In this document: piece after piece, positions 7,725 through 16,813 of the stretch
How the letters are laid out: each line of letters begins with the position of its first letter
Position numbering within the stretch: the first letter of the stretch is position 1
Source: an archaeon
GTDB taxonomy: Archaea > Thermoproteota > Nitrososphaeria > Nitrososphaerales > Gagatemarchaeaceae
DNA: 64,000 nucleotides
Direction of reading: 5' to 3'
Assembly (NCBI GenBank): GCA_021827865.1
Contig: JAKAUC010000009.1
Coordinates: 682,001-746,000 of the forward strand
Notes under the pieces: generated by a model
The model's database searches: none
Told to the model about the DNA's origin: nothing
Seen by the model: only the letters and a program-made list of their open reading frames with translations
Translations under genes and position numbers: made by a program

Positions 7725-9350
7725 TTACTCGGGTGGCAGTTCCTTGTAGTTGATGGAGATGTCCATCCCTCTCTTCTTGTGGTACCAGCTCGAGGCCAGG
7801 TAGATCAGGGCGCCGGCCACCAGGGTGCCTATCGAGTAGGCGTAGGTGACGTTGTTCAGGCCGGTGAAGCCAGGGTTGGCCAAGAACAGGTATGCTACGT
7901 ACCCGAACACCAGGATGTTGAGGAACCCTGCCAGAGAGAGGAGGCCCTTGGACGAGCCCGACTCCTTCCTTATGGCGTGGACTATCGCGGCCAGGCCCAC
8001 GAACATGAAGTAGATCATCGAGGAGATTATGGCTCCGAATATCCCGAATATGGTCCCGTAGTAGTAGGCTGTGACCCCTATCAGGGCGATCGTGATGACC
8101 CAGTCAATCAGCATGGCTACCACCGGCGAACCGAACCTGGGGCTGACGTATGAGAGCCTGGACGGGAGGAACCTGTCCAGGGACTGGGCGAGCAGGTACC
8201 TCGAGAAGATGATCACCGCGTACGCTATCACCGCGAACTGGAGGGCGACCCATCCGAGCCCGATTACCCAGGCGACCCACGGGTTGTTCGCGACCCCCAT
8301 CGCTATGGAGAAGAAGCTAGGGCCTATGGTAGACTGATAGGCGTAGTCGTGGAAGAGGCCGTTGATGTACGGCAGCCCCCCTACGTAATAGAGGACCGCG
8401 AAGGTTGAAGTCGCGAAGATGAAGGTGATTATCGCTGAGGCAGGGACGTTCCACTTCAGGGCGCGGGACCCCTTCATCTCAGAGGCGACGGCCGGGCCCG
8501 CGTTGAGCCACGGATATACGAAGGCGAACAGCACAGGCATTATGTAGAGCATGTTGCCGAAGTTTAGGTCAAAGGGCGAGCCTGAGGGCTGGTACGTCGA
8601 AGCGACCGCGTTGTAGGAGTTCGTGCCGTTCATGGCGATGTTGTTGGAGCCGGCATAAGGGCCGGTACCGTTGGCATAGTTGACGAGCGCCGAATGACCC
8701 CCCGCCAGCAGGACGGCCATGGCGATTACCAGCGTGACCGCTCCGAAGACGGCCAAGACAGTGACGAACTTGTAGCCCGCCTTGGGCTTCAGGATGTTGA
8801 GGGCTATGACCAAAGTGAAGGCGAGAGCGCCAACGGCGAACTGCCAGAACGAACCTCCCGCTGTGACTGGGAAATTGAAGAGCGTCGTCCAAGACGTTGT
8901 GGGGAAGCCGTATGCGAAGCCCATCTCCGCGCCAACCCCTCCAATCGCGTAGTCCAGGAGTATCACCACGAGGGCGATGAAGGCCAGGGTCTCCATAGTA
9001 TACCCCCAGAAGGAGAGGGTGCTCCCGGCGAACCCTCCGAAGTTCCTTGAGAGCCAGACGTAGTCCCCTCCGGCCCTCGGGTAGCGGCGGGACATCATGG
9101 TATAGACGACTATCTGAGGGATGGAGAGCCCGAACGCGATCATTGAGGCGACCACCAGGTTCAGGCCGGCCACGTTGACAAAGAGGAGCGTCGCTGCCGA
9201 GGAGCCCGCGATGGTGGTGAGCAAAGGACCGACCGACATGTTGCTGAAGTTCAGGGCGATGGAGTCGAGGAAAGAGACGTTCCTCACCAGGCCGGTGCTC
9301 TCCCTGACGAATACCGTCGGCTTCTTCTCGTCGGGCTGGCTGTCGCCCAT
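7725..9350 (-). CDS. APC-superfamily amino acid/amine permease
   Basis: A 541-residue membrane protein with about 12-14 hydrophobic segments. Near residue 80-95 it has the YPRAGGDYVWLSR segment typical of APC-family transporters, close to the first unwound helix. It probably imports an amino acid or other small nitrogen compound by cation symport; the substrate cannot be read from sequence. I prefer the ATG at 9350 because a TTATATA box lies about 26 bp upstream; a start 15 codons earlier would lie over the promoter. The downstream Rieske oxygenase begins after 10 bp, so the two may be cotranscribed and act on the same compound. Confidence 0.88.
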   Translation of the reverse strand: MGDSQPDEKKPTVFVRESTGLVRNVSFLDSIALNFSNMSVGPLLTTIAGSSAATLLFVNVAGLNLVVASMIAFGLSIPQIVVYTMMSRRYPRAGGDYVWLSRNFGGFAGSTLSFWGYTMETLAFIALVVILLDYAIGGVGAEMGFAYGFPTTSWTTLFNFPVTAGGSFWQFAVGALAFTLVIALNILKPKAGYKFVTVLAVFGAVTLVIAMAVLLAGGHSALVNYANGTGPYAGSNNIAMNGTNSYNAVASTYQPSGSPFDLNFGNMLYIMPVLFAFVYPWLNAGPAVASEMKGSRALKWNVPASAIITFIFATSTFAVLYYVGGLPYINGLFHDYAYQSTIGPSFFSIAMGVANNPWVAWVIGLGWVALQFAVIAYAVIIFSRYLLAQSLDRFLPSRLSYVSPRFGSPVVAMLIDWVITIALIGVTAYYYGTIFGIFGAIISSMIYFMFVGLAAIVHAIRKESGSSKGLLSLAGFLNILVFGYVAYLFLANPGFTGLNNVTYAYSIGTLVAGALIYLASSWYHKKRGMDISINYKELPPE

Positions 9351-9427
9351 TGGAACTTGATAAAAAGTCCTGCGTATATAACTGAGTCTTAGCACACACG
9401 TGTGAATCTTGCCGTGGCGTGTGAAGA

Positions 9428-9625
9428 TCAGTACCCGATCTCAGAGCTGGGCCGGAGGTGACGCATCGACTTCGCCCTGCCGCATCTCTTGCACCTGTAG
9501 ATGCCCCTCCCCCTCGGGTTGTAGTCCCTGGTGTCGACGACGGCTTCGTGCTCAGTCCTAGTCCCGCACTTTTCGCACCAGCGATACTCAGCCAAGGGCT
9601 TTGCTCTCTGGACGCGCCTCCGCAA
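9428..9625 (-). CDS. Small zinc-ribbon protein
   Basis: A 65-residue basic protein with two CxxC knuckles, WCEKCGTRTEH near residue 17 and YRCKRCGRAKS near 44, forming a standard zinc ribbon. TTG start. Similar small ribbons are frequent in archaea as putative nucleic-acid binders. It stands between the transporter and the divergent DUF131 pair, without operon partners. Function not recognised. Confidence 0.7.
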   Translation of the reverse strand: MRRRVQRAKPLAEYRWCEKCGTRTEHEAVVDTRDYNPRGRGIYRCKRCGRAKSMRHLRPSSEIGY

Positions 9626-9659
9626 AAACCTTTAGCGGCGGGGGCGCAAAAGAGCCATC

Positions 9660-9890
9660 GTGACAGACCTTGCCGCGGTGGGGCTCTTGCTCATTGCAAT
9701 GGGGCTCGCGGCGATCTTCGCTTCGGCCCTCTTGGGGGACGAGGGAGGGAGACAGGAGGTAAGGGGAGGAGGGGTTGTCATGATAGGGCCGGTGCCCATC
9801 GTCTTTGGGTCTGACGCGAAGTGGGCCAGCGTGGCAATCGCCCTGGCGGCGGCCCTGATGCTTGTCTATATCCTGGGGATACTGCGGTGA
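9660..9890 (+). CDS. DUF131/TIGR00304 membrane protein
   Basis: Seventy-six residues with two transmembrane helices (about 5-25 and 55-74) flanking a short loop that carries the family motif GGGVVMIGPVPIVFGSD. This domain family is restricted to archaea and has no known function. GTG start. The stop overlaps the start of the next gene (GTGA), a paralogue, so the pair is cotranscribed and probably forms a heteromeric membrane assembly; that last point is inference. Confidence 0.8.
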   Translation: MTDLAAVGLLLIAMGLAAIFASALLGDEGGRQEVRGGGVVMIGPVPIVFGSDAKWASVAIALAAALMLVYILGILR

Positions 9891-10135
9891 GAGAGAAACT
9901 GCTCGCAGTGGGCCTGCTGATGGTAGTCGCGGGGTTCGGCCTGGTGTTCGTCAGCTCCCTGGCGCAGGGGGGCGGGTCCGTGGGAGGGGTTGTGTTCATC
10001 GGACCCTTCCCGGTCGTGTTCGGGTCTGGTAGCGCCGGATGGCCGCTGGCGCTGGCTTCTTTGCTGGTCGGAGCGGTGACGGTGGGGCTGACGCTGCTCT
10101 TGGTATATCGCCTTCAGAGGGGAAGGAGCGGTTGA
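9887..10135 (+). CDS. DUF131/TIGR00304 membrane protein, second copy
   Basis: Eighty-two residues from a GTG that overlaps the stop codon of the preceding paralogue. Two hydrophobic helices bracket the motif GGVVFIGPFPVVFGSG, almost the same as in its partner. An earlier in-frame start exists inside the upstream gene but would give a proline/glycine-rich leader without family similarity. Tandem duplication followed by divergence is likely. Function unknown. Confidence 0.8.
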   Translation: MREKLLAVGLLMVVAGFGLVFVSSLAQGGGSVGGVVFIGPFPVVFGSGSAGWPLALASLLVGAVTVGLTLLLVYRLQRGRSG

Positions 10136-10171
10136 CCGCGAGAAAAGTGTTAAATAGAAACCCGCCATCGA

Positions 10172-10531
10172 ATGTCCGTTAACATGCAGCAGATGCAACC
10201 GCTCGTAGTCATGACACCCACCGCCAGACAGAAGCTTGGCGAAGTGCTGGAGAAGGAGAAGGCCACCGACGCCTATCTGAAGATCGAAGTCTATCAGGGG
10301 GGCGGGTGCGCCTGCAGCGGCGGATACAGATACGCCCTGAGCTTGGAGAAGCAGGCCGGGACGACCGACGTTGTCGAAGAGGTCGAAGGGCTCAAGGTCA
10401 TGGCCGCCAAGGGGGACGCGGAACTGCTCAGGGGATCCAAGATCGACTTCATCGACGGGCTCCAGAGGGCAGGGTTCAAGATCGAGAACCCGAACGTCCA
10501 TGTGGACTCCTGCGGCTGCGGCGGACACTGA
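10172..10531 (+). CDS. HesB/IscA-type Fe-S cluster carrier
   Basis: A 119-residue A-type carrier that passes iron-sulfur clusters to apo-enzymes. The three expected cysteines are present but the first sits in GGGCACSGG (about 46-54), an extra-cysteine variant, and the C-terminal pair is CGCGG at the very end. ATG start 22-24 bp after a TTAAATA box, so leaderless. The neighbouring fumarase in this organism appears to be the class II, Fe-S-free type, so the client is probably elsewhere (for example MoaA, the Rieske protein or the radical SAM enzyme). Confidence 0.85.
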   Translation: MSVNMQQMQPLVVMTPTARQKLGEVLEKEKATDAYLKIEVYQGGGCACSGGYRYALSLEKQAGTTDVVEEVEGLKVMAAKGDAELLRGSKIDFIDGLQRAGFKIENPNVHVDSCGCGGH

Positions 10532-10575
10532 TTAGGCCAAGAGCTTAAGAGCGGAAGGCTCCTCGTAAGCCCGCA

Positions 10576-11901
10576 TTGAAGTACGTCGAGGGCTCGAAGA
10601 AGGTCTTTCTCAACACTGGGACGAGGTTCCCGAGGGAGGTCATCTGGGCGGTGGGCGCGGTCAAGCTCTCCGCGGCGAAGTCAAACATAGAGTTGGGGCT
10701 CCTGAGCGCTGACATCGGGAAGGCCATCCAGTCGAAGGCCAAGGACCTGATGGAAGGGAAACACGACGAGGAAATCACGGTGGACGTGTTTCAGACGGGC
10801 TCTGGGACTGGGCTGAACATGAACGCCAATGAGGTCCTTGCCGAGCTGGCGGCGGCGGAGCTCGGGAGGAAGGTCCATCCTAACGACCATGTCAACATGG
10901 GCCAGTCGTCCAACGACGTCGGGCCGACAGCAGTGAGGATCGCCGCGGCGGTGGCCGCGAACAACGAACTCGTCCCTGCGCTCAGGGGGATGACCAAGAG
11001 CCTGGAGACGCTGTCCAGGAGGACGTCGGGGGTGTACAAGGCAGGGAGGACCCACCTCCGAGACGCTCTCCCGGTCACCATGGGGCAGGAGTTCGGCGCC
11101 TACGCCGACGAGTTCTCCAGGGATGCCCGGCTTGTCTCCGAGTCGATGCGATACCTCATGGAGCTCCCCATCGGCGGGACCGCGGTAGGCACTGGGATCA
11201 ACACAGACCCCAAATTCGGCGGGATGGTGGCCGCTGAGATAGCCAGACTTTCAGGGCTCCCGTTCAAGAGCGCGAGGAACAAGTTCAGGCCGACCCGCCT
11301 GCTGACCGACATGTCGTCGCTCAGCGGGACAATGAGGACGGTGAGCATCGGCCTCTACAGGCTCTGTCAGGACCTCAGGCTGATGTTCTCCGGGCCATTG
11401 ACCGGCCTTGGGGAGATAGACATCCCGACCCAGGAAGAGGTCGCGGGGAGCAGCATCATGCCCGGAAAGACCAACCCTGTCACGGTGGAGAGCGCGCTGC
11501 TGGCTTCGGCGGAGGTCGTGGGACTGGATGGCGCCAACGCCTTCGCAGCGTCCCTCGGGGAGTTCGAGCTCGCCATGGGAGTCCCCCTCATGGGCTACAA
11601 CCTAGTGCTCCAGGCGAAGCTGCTCTCTGAGGCACTGCGTAAGGTCGCGTCCCTCGTGATCGACCACGTGGTGCCCGTCAAGTCCAGGGCGCAGGGGTAT
11701 GCTGAGACGAGCCAGGCGCTCGTCACGCTTGTCTCCCCGAAGATAGGCTACGACAAGGCGTCGGCGCTCGGGAAGGAGGTCGCGAAGGGGACGCCGATCA
11801 GGACCGCGCTCAAGCAGCTCGGATTCAGCGCCAAGGAGATAGACTCGGTCCTCGACATGAAGAAACTGGTGAAACCAGGTATTCCGGCGAAGGAGATCTA
11901 G
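10576..11901 (+). CDS. fumC: Fumarate hydratase, class II
   Basis: Reversible hydration of fumarate to malate in the TCA cycle. It shows the superfamily signature GSSIMPGKTNPV near residue 292, TGSGTGLNMNANEV near 75 and GQSSNDVGPT near 107 (class II normally has a similar N-D-x-x-P). TTG start, with a CTTAAG box about 30 bp upstream. At 441 residues it is about 20-25 residues shorter at the N-terminus than bacterial FumC: the leading strand before RFPREVIWAVG is nearly absent. Aspartase or another fumarase-superfamily member is possible, but the motif set favours fumarase. Confidence 0.85.
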   Translation: MKYVEGSKKVFLNTGTRFPREVIWAVGAVKLSAAKSNIELGLLSADIGKAIQSKAKDLMEGKHDEEITVDVFQTGSGTGLNMNANEVLAELAAAELGRKVHPNDHVNMGQSSNDVGPTAVRIAAAVAANNELVPALRGMTKSLETLSRRTSGVYKAGRTHLRDALPVTMGQEFGAYADEFSRDARLVSESMRYLMELPIGGTAVGTGINTDPKFGGMVAAEIARLSGLPFKSARNKFRPTRLLTDMSSLSGTMRTVSIGLYRLCQDLRLMFSGPLTGLGEIDIPTQEEVAGSSIMPGKTNPVTVESALLASAEVVGLDGANAFAASLGEFELAMGVPLMGYNLVLQAKLLSEALRKVASLVIDHVVPVKSRAQGYAETSQALVTLVSPKIGYDKASALGKEVAKGTPIRTALKQLGFSAKEIDSVLDMKKLVKPGIPAKEI

Positions 11902-11928
11902 CGGGTTTTCAGCTGAAAACGAGAGTCA

Positions 11929-12453
11929 TCAGCGACGGACTCTGACGCCGATCTTCTCCATGAGTTTCCCCAGCTCGGAGTCGTCCGCGGCGTCCATCCT
12001 CAGATACCGCAAGAGCTCGTCTTCCTCCATCCCAACACGCCTCGCCTCTGCGACCGTCGTCCTGTATGCTTCCAGCTCGGTGGGCCTCTCCACATACTCG
12101 AAGGCCTGGTCGTATAGTTCCTTCCCTTCGAGGAACTGCCTGACGTGCACGAGCACATGGATGACGTCGAGATAGAGGAAGTCGGTCTTTGCTGAGACGA
12201 GGTGCTTGGAGCCTATACATATGGTCCCGGTGTCCCTGTCCAGCCAGAGCCCCGAGTCTCCCCGCTCCACCCTCATCTTCAGGTGCCTCAGGATCTTGGT
12301 CATCTGAGCCTTGGAACCGAAGACCTTTGAAAGGGCAGGGGAAGTCTCGAGGCCCGAGAAGACCTCCGAGAGCTTGTACTCCCCCACCCCCGCGCTCCTT
12401 CGTACTCTGAATGCCCTCAATCTCACGCTGAGATGTGAAAGGCGACCGAGCAA
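11929..12453 (-). CDS. Conserved archaeal protein of unknown function
   Basis: A 174-residue (or shorter) soluble protein. The C-terminal half has a conserved-looking segment IHVLVHVRQFLEGKELYDQAF and then RPTELEAYRTTVAEARRVGM, an arrangement of histidines and acids that could bind metal, as in predicted metallopeptidases, although no complete HExxH is present. The TTG start at 12453 is uncertain; starts within the first 25 codons are plausible. It converges on fumC. Confidence 0.6.
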   Translation of the reverse strand: MLGRLSHLSVRLRAFRVRRSAGVGEYKLSEVFSGLETSPALSKVFGSKAQMTKILRHLKMRVERGDSGLWLDRDTGTICIGSKHLVSAKTDFLYLDVIHVLVHVRQFLEGKELYDQAFEYVERPTELEAYRTTVAEARRVGMEEDELLRYLRMDAADDSELGKLMEKIGVRVRR

Positions 12454-12577
12454 TCAAAAGTTCCGAACTCAAAAAGTCGTATTGTCACGGTGAAGATTGG
12501 TTCACACGACGGCTAGCAGGCCCCCCCTGGGGATATGCTTACGTTGTGCGGCTGACGACAGATGAGCGGGGACTGGA

Positions 12578-13879
12578 TTGATCGCCTCTCTGAGCGGCAT
12601 CAGAGGTATTCTCAACCAGGACATCGCACTGCCGGACGTCGCGAGGTTCGCTGCCAACTTCGCCGAGGCCGCCGGCGGGAGCGAGTTCCTCCTCGCCAGG
12701 GACACGAGGAAGACCGGGCCGGCGATGTGTAGGGCCGTGGCCGCGGGCATCATGTCCCTTGGGGGGACCGTGCTCGACTATGGTATCATCTCCACTCCCG
12801 CCCTGTTCAGAGAGAGCCGGGTGAAGAACGCCCCAGCCGTGATGGTCACCGCGTCGCACAACGAACCCGAGTTCAACGGCCTGAAGTTCATCGTGGGGGG
12901 AGCCGGGATCGGGAAAGAGACCTTCGACAAGGTGGTCGGCAGGAGGTCGGCCCCGGGAAAGCTGCCCCCTCATGGCTGGCTGAGGGAGGCGGGGAGACCG
13001 GGCTACGTCGACAGCCTGGCCGAGAGGTACGGGGAGGGCTCCTGTGAAGGCGTCAAGGTGGCGGTCGACCTCGGAGGGGGGGCAGCCATATCGCACGCCG
13101 TCCCCCTCCTGCGACGCCTGGGTTGCGAGGTCGCCTCGATGAACGACTGCTACTCGGTCTTCACTCGCATCGTTGACCCCGTCGCCGACGGCCTCGGGCT
13201 CCTGCGCCGGACTGTGAAGGAGAAGGGGTGCGCCATAGGCCTGGGCTTCGACTGCGACGGGGACAGGCTCGTGATAGTGGACTCCGCCGGGAGGAAGAGG
13301 TCCGGAGACTACATGCTCACCCTCGCTCTCCGGCGTCTGGTCCGGGAGACGGGCGAGAAGAAGGTCGTCGTCTCGGTGGACACCACCCAGGCGGTGGACG
13401 AAGTTGCCAGGGAGTTGGGCTGCGGCGTGTTCAGGTCCAAGGTTGGGGAAGCCAACGTGGTGCGGGCGATGAAGGAGAAGGGCGCCCGCTTCGGAGGAGA
13501 AGGGAGCAGCGGGGGGCTGATAGACGGGGACTTCAACTATTGCAGGGACTCGTTGCTGGCGGCGCTGACGATCATCAGGGCCCTGAGGGAGGAAGGCGAC
13601 GCCATGTATGCGTCGGTCCCGGCTTACCACCAAGAGAGGGTCGCGCTCCGGCTACCGAAGCGGAAGGCGGAGAAGGCGCTCAGGGTCCTGGCGCGGGAGT
13701 ACGAGCTCTCTGAGCTTACGGACGGCCTGAAGATAGTCCTCCCCCAGCGGGCCTGGGTCCTGATGCGCCCGTCGGGGACCGAGGATGTAGTCAGGGTCTC
13801 CGCTGAAGCGCCGTCGGCTGCCAGGGCGGAGAGGATTGCGAAGGAGTTCGCCAGGAAGCTGAAGAGGCTGAGCGCGTAG
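12578..13879 (+). CDS. Phosphohexomutase (phosphomannomutase/phosphoglucosamine mutase family)
   Basis: Moves phosphate between C6 and C1 of a hexose phosphate for sugar-nucleotide synthesis. The phosphoserine loop is VTASHNEPEFNG near residue 91, the Mg loop DCDGDR near 226, the sugar-binding loop GGEGSSGG near 307, and the phosphate-binding loop RPSGTEDVVRV near 397. TTG start. A second family member lies 2 kb away on the opposite strand, so the two probably differ in sugar specificity. It is followed one base later by thiL. Confidence 0.87.
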   Translation: MIASLSGIRGILNQDIALPDVARFAANFAEAAGGSEFLLARDTRKTGPAMCRAVAAGIMSLGGTVLDYGIISTPALFRESRVKNAPAVMVTASHNEPEFNGLKFIVGGAGIGKETFDKVVGRRSAPGKLPPHGWLREAGRPGYVDSLAERYGEGSCEGVKVAVDLGGGAAISHAVPLLRRLGCEVASMNDCYSVFTRIVDPVADGLGLLRRTVKEKGCAIGLGFDCDGDRLVIVDSAGRKRSGDYMLTLALRRLVRETGEKKVVVSVDTTQAVDEVARELGCGVFRSKVGEANVVRAMKEKGARFGGEGSSGGLIDGDFNYCRDSLLAALTIIRALREEGDAMYASVPAYHQERVALRLPKRKAEKALRVLAREYELSELTDGLKIVLPQRAWVLMRPSGTEDVVRVSAEAPSAARAERIAKEFARKLKRLSA

Positions 13880-13880
13880 T

Positions 13881-14846
13881 ATGCCAGACGAGCTGGGGGT
13901 CATAGCGGCGATGGCGAAGGCCGCTGGCAAGCCCCCGAGGGGATACAGCGTCATAGGGGACGACGTCGCGATGGTCCCATCTCGGCCTGGCCGAGTGGTG
14001 CTGAAGACAGACATGCTGGTGGAGCATACCGACGTCCCCCCTGGGATGACATACAGACAGGCGGCGAGGAAGGCCGTCGCAATGTGCGTCAGCGACTTCG
14101 CCGCCAAGGGCGTGAGGCCGGAGGCGTTCATGGTGTCCCTCGGCCTCAGGAGCGGGATTGGCCGGGGGGACGTGGATGGGCTCGCCCAGGGCCTGAGGGA
14201 CGCCGAAGAAAGGTGGGGGGTCCACCTGGTCGGAGGGGATACAAACGAGGCCGAGGAGCTTGTCGTCGGCTGCGCCATGGTCGGTTTCGCGCGGAAGGTG
14301 GTAGACAGGGCGGGGGCCTCGCCCGGGGACGTGGCCGTGGTCACGGGCCCGTTCGGCCTCCCCCCTGCGGGGCTGAAGATCCTGATGGCAGGCGCCAGGT
14401 CGCAGGCGCGCTTCGCTCAGAGGGCGAGGAAGAGCGTGCTCGAACCTGATCCTGACCTTGAAGTTGGAGCCGCCCTGGCGCCCTACCTGACCGCGTCCAT
14501 GGATTCGAGCGACGGGCTCGCCCGGAGCCTCCACACCCTGGCCAAGGCGAGCGGCGTGGGCTTCGTGGTCGAGGAGCTCCCCGCAGCCGGAGGGGTGATG
14601 GAGTTCGCGGCCGCGAACGGGTTTGACGGGGCCAAGATGGTACTCGAAGGCGGGGAAGAGTACGTCATAGTGGGGACGGTGAAGCCGTCGGAGCTCCAGG
14701 CGGCAAGGAGGGCAGCCAAGAAGGCCGGGGGAAGGCTGATCGCCGTGGGGAAGGCGACGGCCCGGAAGGGGGAGGTGGTGAGGAGGGAGGGCGGGGGCGT
14801 AAGAGCAATCAGAGACGGAGGCTGGACGCACCTACACAGAAGCTGA
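13881..14846 (+). CDS. thiL: Thiamine-monophosphate kinase
   Basis: Phosphorylates thiamine phosphate to thiamine diphosphate. The 321-residue protein has the AIR-synthase-like fold: GDDVAMV near residue 26 (first Mg/ATP loop), KTDMLVEHTD near 41, SDFAAKGVRP near 72, GGDTNEAEE near 118, and DSSDGLARSL near 209. ATG start just after the upstream phosphomutase stop, so the two genes form a pair. Its 3' end overlaps by 15 bp with the convergent second phosphomutase. Confidence 0.87.
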   Translation: MPDELGVIAAMAKAAGKPPRGYSVIGDDVAMVPSRPGRVVLKTDMLVEHTDVPPGMTYRQAARKAVAMCVSDFAAKGVRPEAFMVSLGLRSGIGRGDVDGLAQGLRDAEERWGVHLVGGDTNEAEELVVGCAMVGFARKVVDRAGASPGDVAVVTGPFGLPPAGLKILMAGARSQARFAQRARKSVLEPDPDLEVGAALAPYLTASMDSSDGLARSLHTLAKASGVGFVVEELPAAGGVMEFAAANGFDGAKMVLEGGEEYVIVGTVKPSELQAARRAAKKAGGRLIAVGKATARKGEVVRREGGGVRAIRDGGWTHLHRS

Positions 14847-16223
14847 CTTTGCTACCTTCGCGAACCTCTTGACCAGCTGGTCTGCCCCCTCCTGGGAGTC
14901 CGACTCAGCGAAGATTCTCACGATCGGTTCCGTCCCGCTGGGCCTGACCAGGACCCAGGAGTGGGCGTCGGTCCATGCCTTGAGGCCGTCTACCTTCTCT
15001 ACCTCCCCCTCCGCCTGCTTCTCGACGGCCCTCATCACAGCATCCACCCTCTTGGGGCCGACCTCGACCTTGGTCTTTGCCTGGAAGTACTTCGGGACGA
15101 CGAACGACAGCACCTTGGACAGCGACATGCCCTTCCTAGCGAGGCATTCGAGCATCAGCGCCGTGGTCATCCCGCCGTCGCGGACCGCGATGTGGGGCTG
15201 ATAGAGGCACCCGCCGTTCTCCTCGAAGCCGAAGACGGCGTTCCGTTCGATGATCGTCCGAGCGATCTCCACGGCCCCGACCTTTGTGCGCAGAACCTTC
15301 GCCCCATGCTTCTTTGCCACAGCCTCCACCGCTTGGCTGGAGGCGACCGAAGTTACGAGGGTCCCGCCCTGGTGCCTGTCGAGGACGAAGTCGGCCACCA
15401 GGCAGCCGCTCTGGTCCCCCCATAGGATCCTTCCGTCTTCGTCGCAGAAGATGGACCTGTCACCGTCCCCGTCGTAGGCGACCCCCAGGTCTGCCCCCAC
15501 CGCCTTCACGGCCGCCGAGAGGTCCTTCAGGGTGTCGGGGGTGGGCTCGGGCCCCCTCCCCGGGAAGTTCCCGTCGACCGTCGAGTTCAGGGTGATCACC
15601 TTGCACCCGAGGGATTCGACGATGTAGGGGGCGGCGACCGACTGCGCCCCGTTGCCCAGGTCCATGACCACCGTGAACTTCCTGGCCGCGATCGCCTTGG
15701 CGTCAACCCTGGAGAGGACCCCCTTCTGGTAGGTCCTCACCACCGACGCCTCCTGTCTCGCCACGCCGATGGTCTTCCAATCGGCCTTCGTCTGGGACTT
15801 TTCGAAGTAGATCTTCTCTATCCGCTGCTCGTCGAGCCTCGGGACCTCGACGCCGTCGGGCCCGGACACCTTCAGGCCGTTGTACTGAGGCGGGTTGTGG
15901 GAGGCTGTGACCATCACGCCGCCCCTGTACCCCAGGGCCTTCACCGCATACTGGAGCGCGGGGGTGGGCACGAGCCCCGCCTCGGCAACGTCCCGCCCCG
16001 AGCTGAGCAGGCCGGACGCGGCCGCGTTCGCCAAGGCCGGCCCGGAGAGGCGGCCATCCCTGCCAAGCAGCACTTCGCCAGTCCCGAAGTAGGTCCCGAT
16101 GGCTTCCGCTAGGCTGATGGCGAAATCGAGGTCGTGAGATACGCCAGGCACGAACCTGACCCCGTTGGTTCCAAATAGCCGCGGCTGGGATGCGGCCAAC
16201 GGCCGCAGAGGGACGCTGGACAT
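14832..16223 (-). CDS. Phosphoglucosamine/phosphoglucomutase
   Basis: A 463-residue alpha-D-phosphohexomutase. It starts with FGTNGVRF, the GlmM-like N-terminal loop, has phosphoserine loop VTASHNPPQYNG near residue 103, Mg loop DGDGDRS near 249, sugar loop FEENGGCLY near 333, and C-terminal RPSGTEPIVRI. The variant sugar loop (EENGG) differs from the GEGSSG of the paralogue at 12578, so different substrates are likely; archaeal enzymes of this type often act as phosphoglucosamine mutase or bifunctionally. ATG start. Confidence 0.87.
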   Translation of the reverse strand: MSSVPLRPLAASQPRLFGTNGVRFVPGVSHDLDFAISLAEAIGTYFGTGEVLLGRDGRLSGPALANAAASGLLSSGRDVAEAGLVPTPALQYAVKALGYRGGVMVTASHNPPQYNGLKVSGPDGVEVPRLDEQRIEKIYFEKSQTKADWKTIGVARQEASVVRTYQKGVLSRVDAKAIAARKFTVVMDLGNGAQSVAAPYIVESLGCKVITLNSTVDGNFPGRGPEPTPDTLKDLSAAVKAVGADLGVAYDGDGDRSIFCDEDGRILWGDQSGCLVADFVLDRHQGGTLVTSVASSQAVEAVAKKHGAKVLRTKVGAVEIARTIIERNAVFGFEENGGCLYQPHIAVRDGGMTTALMLECLARKGMSLSKVLSFVVPKYFQAKTKVEVGPKRVDAVMRAVEKQAEGEVEKVDGLKAWTDAHSWVLVRPSGTEPIVRIFAESDSQEGADQLVKRFAKVAKSASV

Positions 16224-16298
16224 GGTAAAACCTTCCTATTCCCGCCTCTCGCTGGCAAGGCGGTAAAGCTTATGTCGAAACATGGAGCGGCTCCCTGT

Positions 16299-16410
16299 GG
16301 GCCCGTAGCGCAGATCCATGAGGGAGCGGAGTACGGATAGCGTGGCAGCCTTCTAAGCTGTAGGGAGCCTAGGCTCGCAGAGGTCGTGGGTTCAAATCCC
16401 ACCGGGCCCG
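16299..16410 (+). tRNA. tRNA-Arg (UCU) with two probable noncanonical introns
   Basis: Acceptor GGGCCCG/CGGGCCC with discriminator G, anticodon stem GCAGC/GCUGU around CUUCUAA (anticodon UCU), T-arm GUGGG-UUCAAAU-CCCAC. The gene is 112 nt. Two insertions break the standard layout: about 17 nt in the D-loop (near 16318-16334) and about 19 nt in the variable loop (near 16362-16380, containing the hairpin GAGCC-UA-GGCUC). Removing both gives a regular 76-nt tRNA with D-stem GCGC/GCGU and variable loop AGGUC. Intron borders are approximate. Archaeal introns at such positions are known but two in one gene is notable. The nearest gene is argF. Confidence 0.88.
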
Positions 16411-16813
16411 TTAACCATCTTCCATTGTACTCTGGACCTGAAACTAGTACCAGGAGAGCAATGAGGGTGGCGCGAGTCGGAGACGGGGAAGGCGCACCAC
16501 TTGCCATCAAGAAGCTCGAAGAGGCCAACGCGGTTCCGGCGGTCCGCGACTAGATCGCGTACGTCTTCCACCTCCCGGAGAACTGGCATCCAACCTCGCT
16601 TTCATGAACAGGGCAACGGACCCGCCCGATCTTCGCTTCGCTCGTGCCCTACTCCCCGCTGCCGGAGGGTGCGAGTGAGGGCTCACGGTGCAAGGGACTC
16701 GTGGAGAGTATCAGGAGCCGGGGCGGTCTTGCGAGATAGGGTCCCGCATTGGTGGGTTCGTGGCTCGGCCGCCGACGCCATGCTCGAATCGTTTTCCGGC
16801 GCCGCTGAGCGGC
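16411..16813. other. Intergenic, no convincing gene
   Basis: A forward frame of 30 codons (16461-16553) and an overlapping reverse frame both look weakly coding but have no recognisable motif. The interval follows the 3' end of tRNA-Arg, a common integration position, yet I see no integrase or direct repeat. Confidence 0.4.

Noticed and set aside
12539-13633. Reverse frame of about 364 codons over the phosphomutase gene
   Set aside because: Shadow of the forward gene, which has all four catalytic loops.
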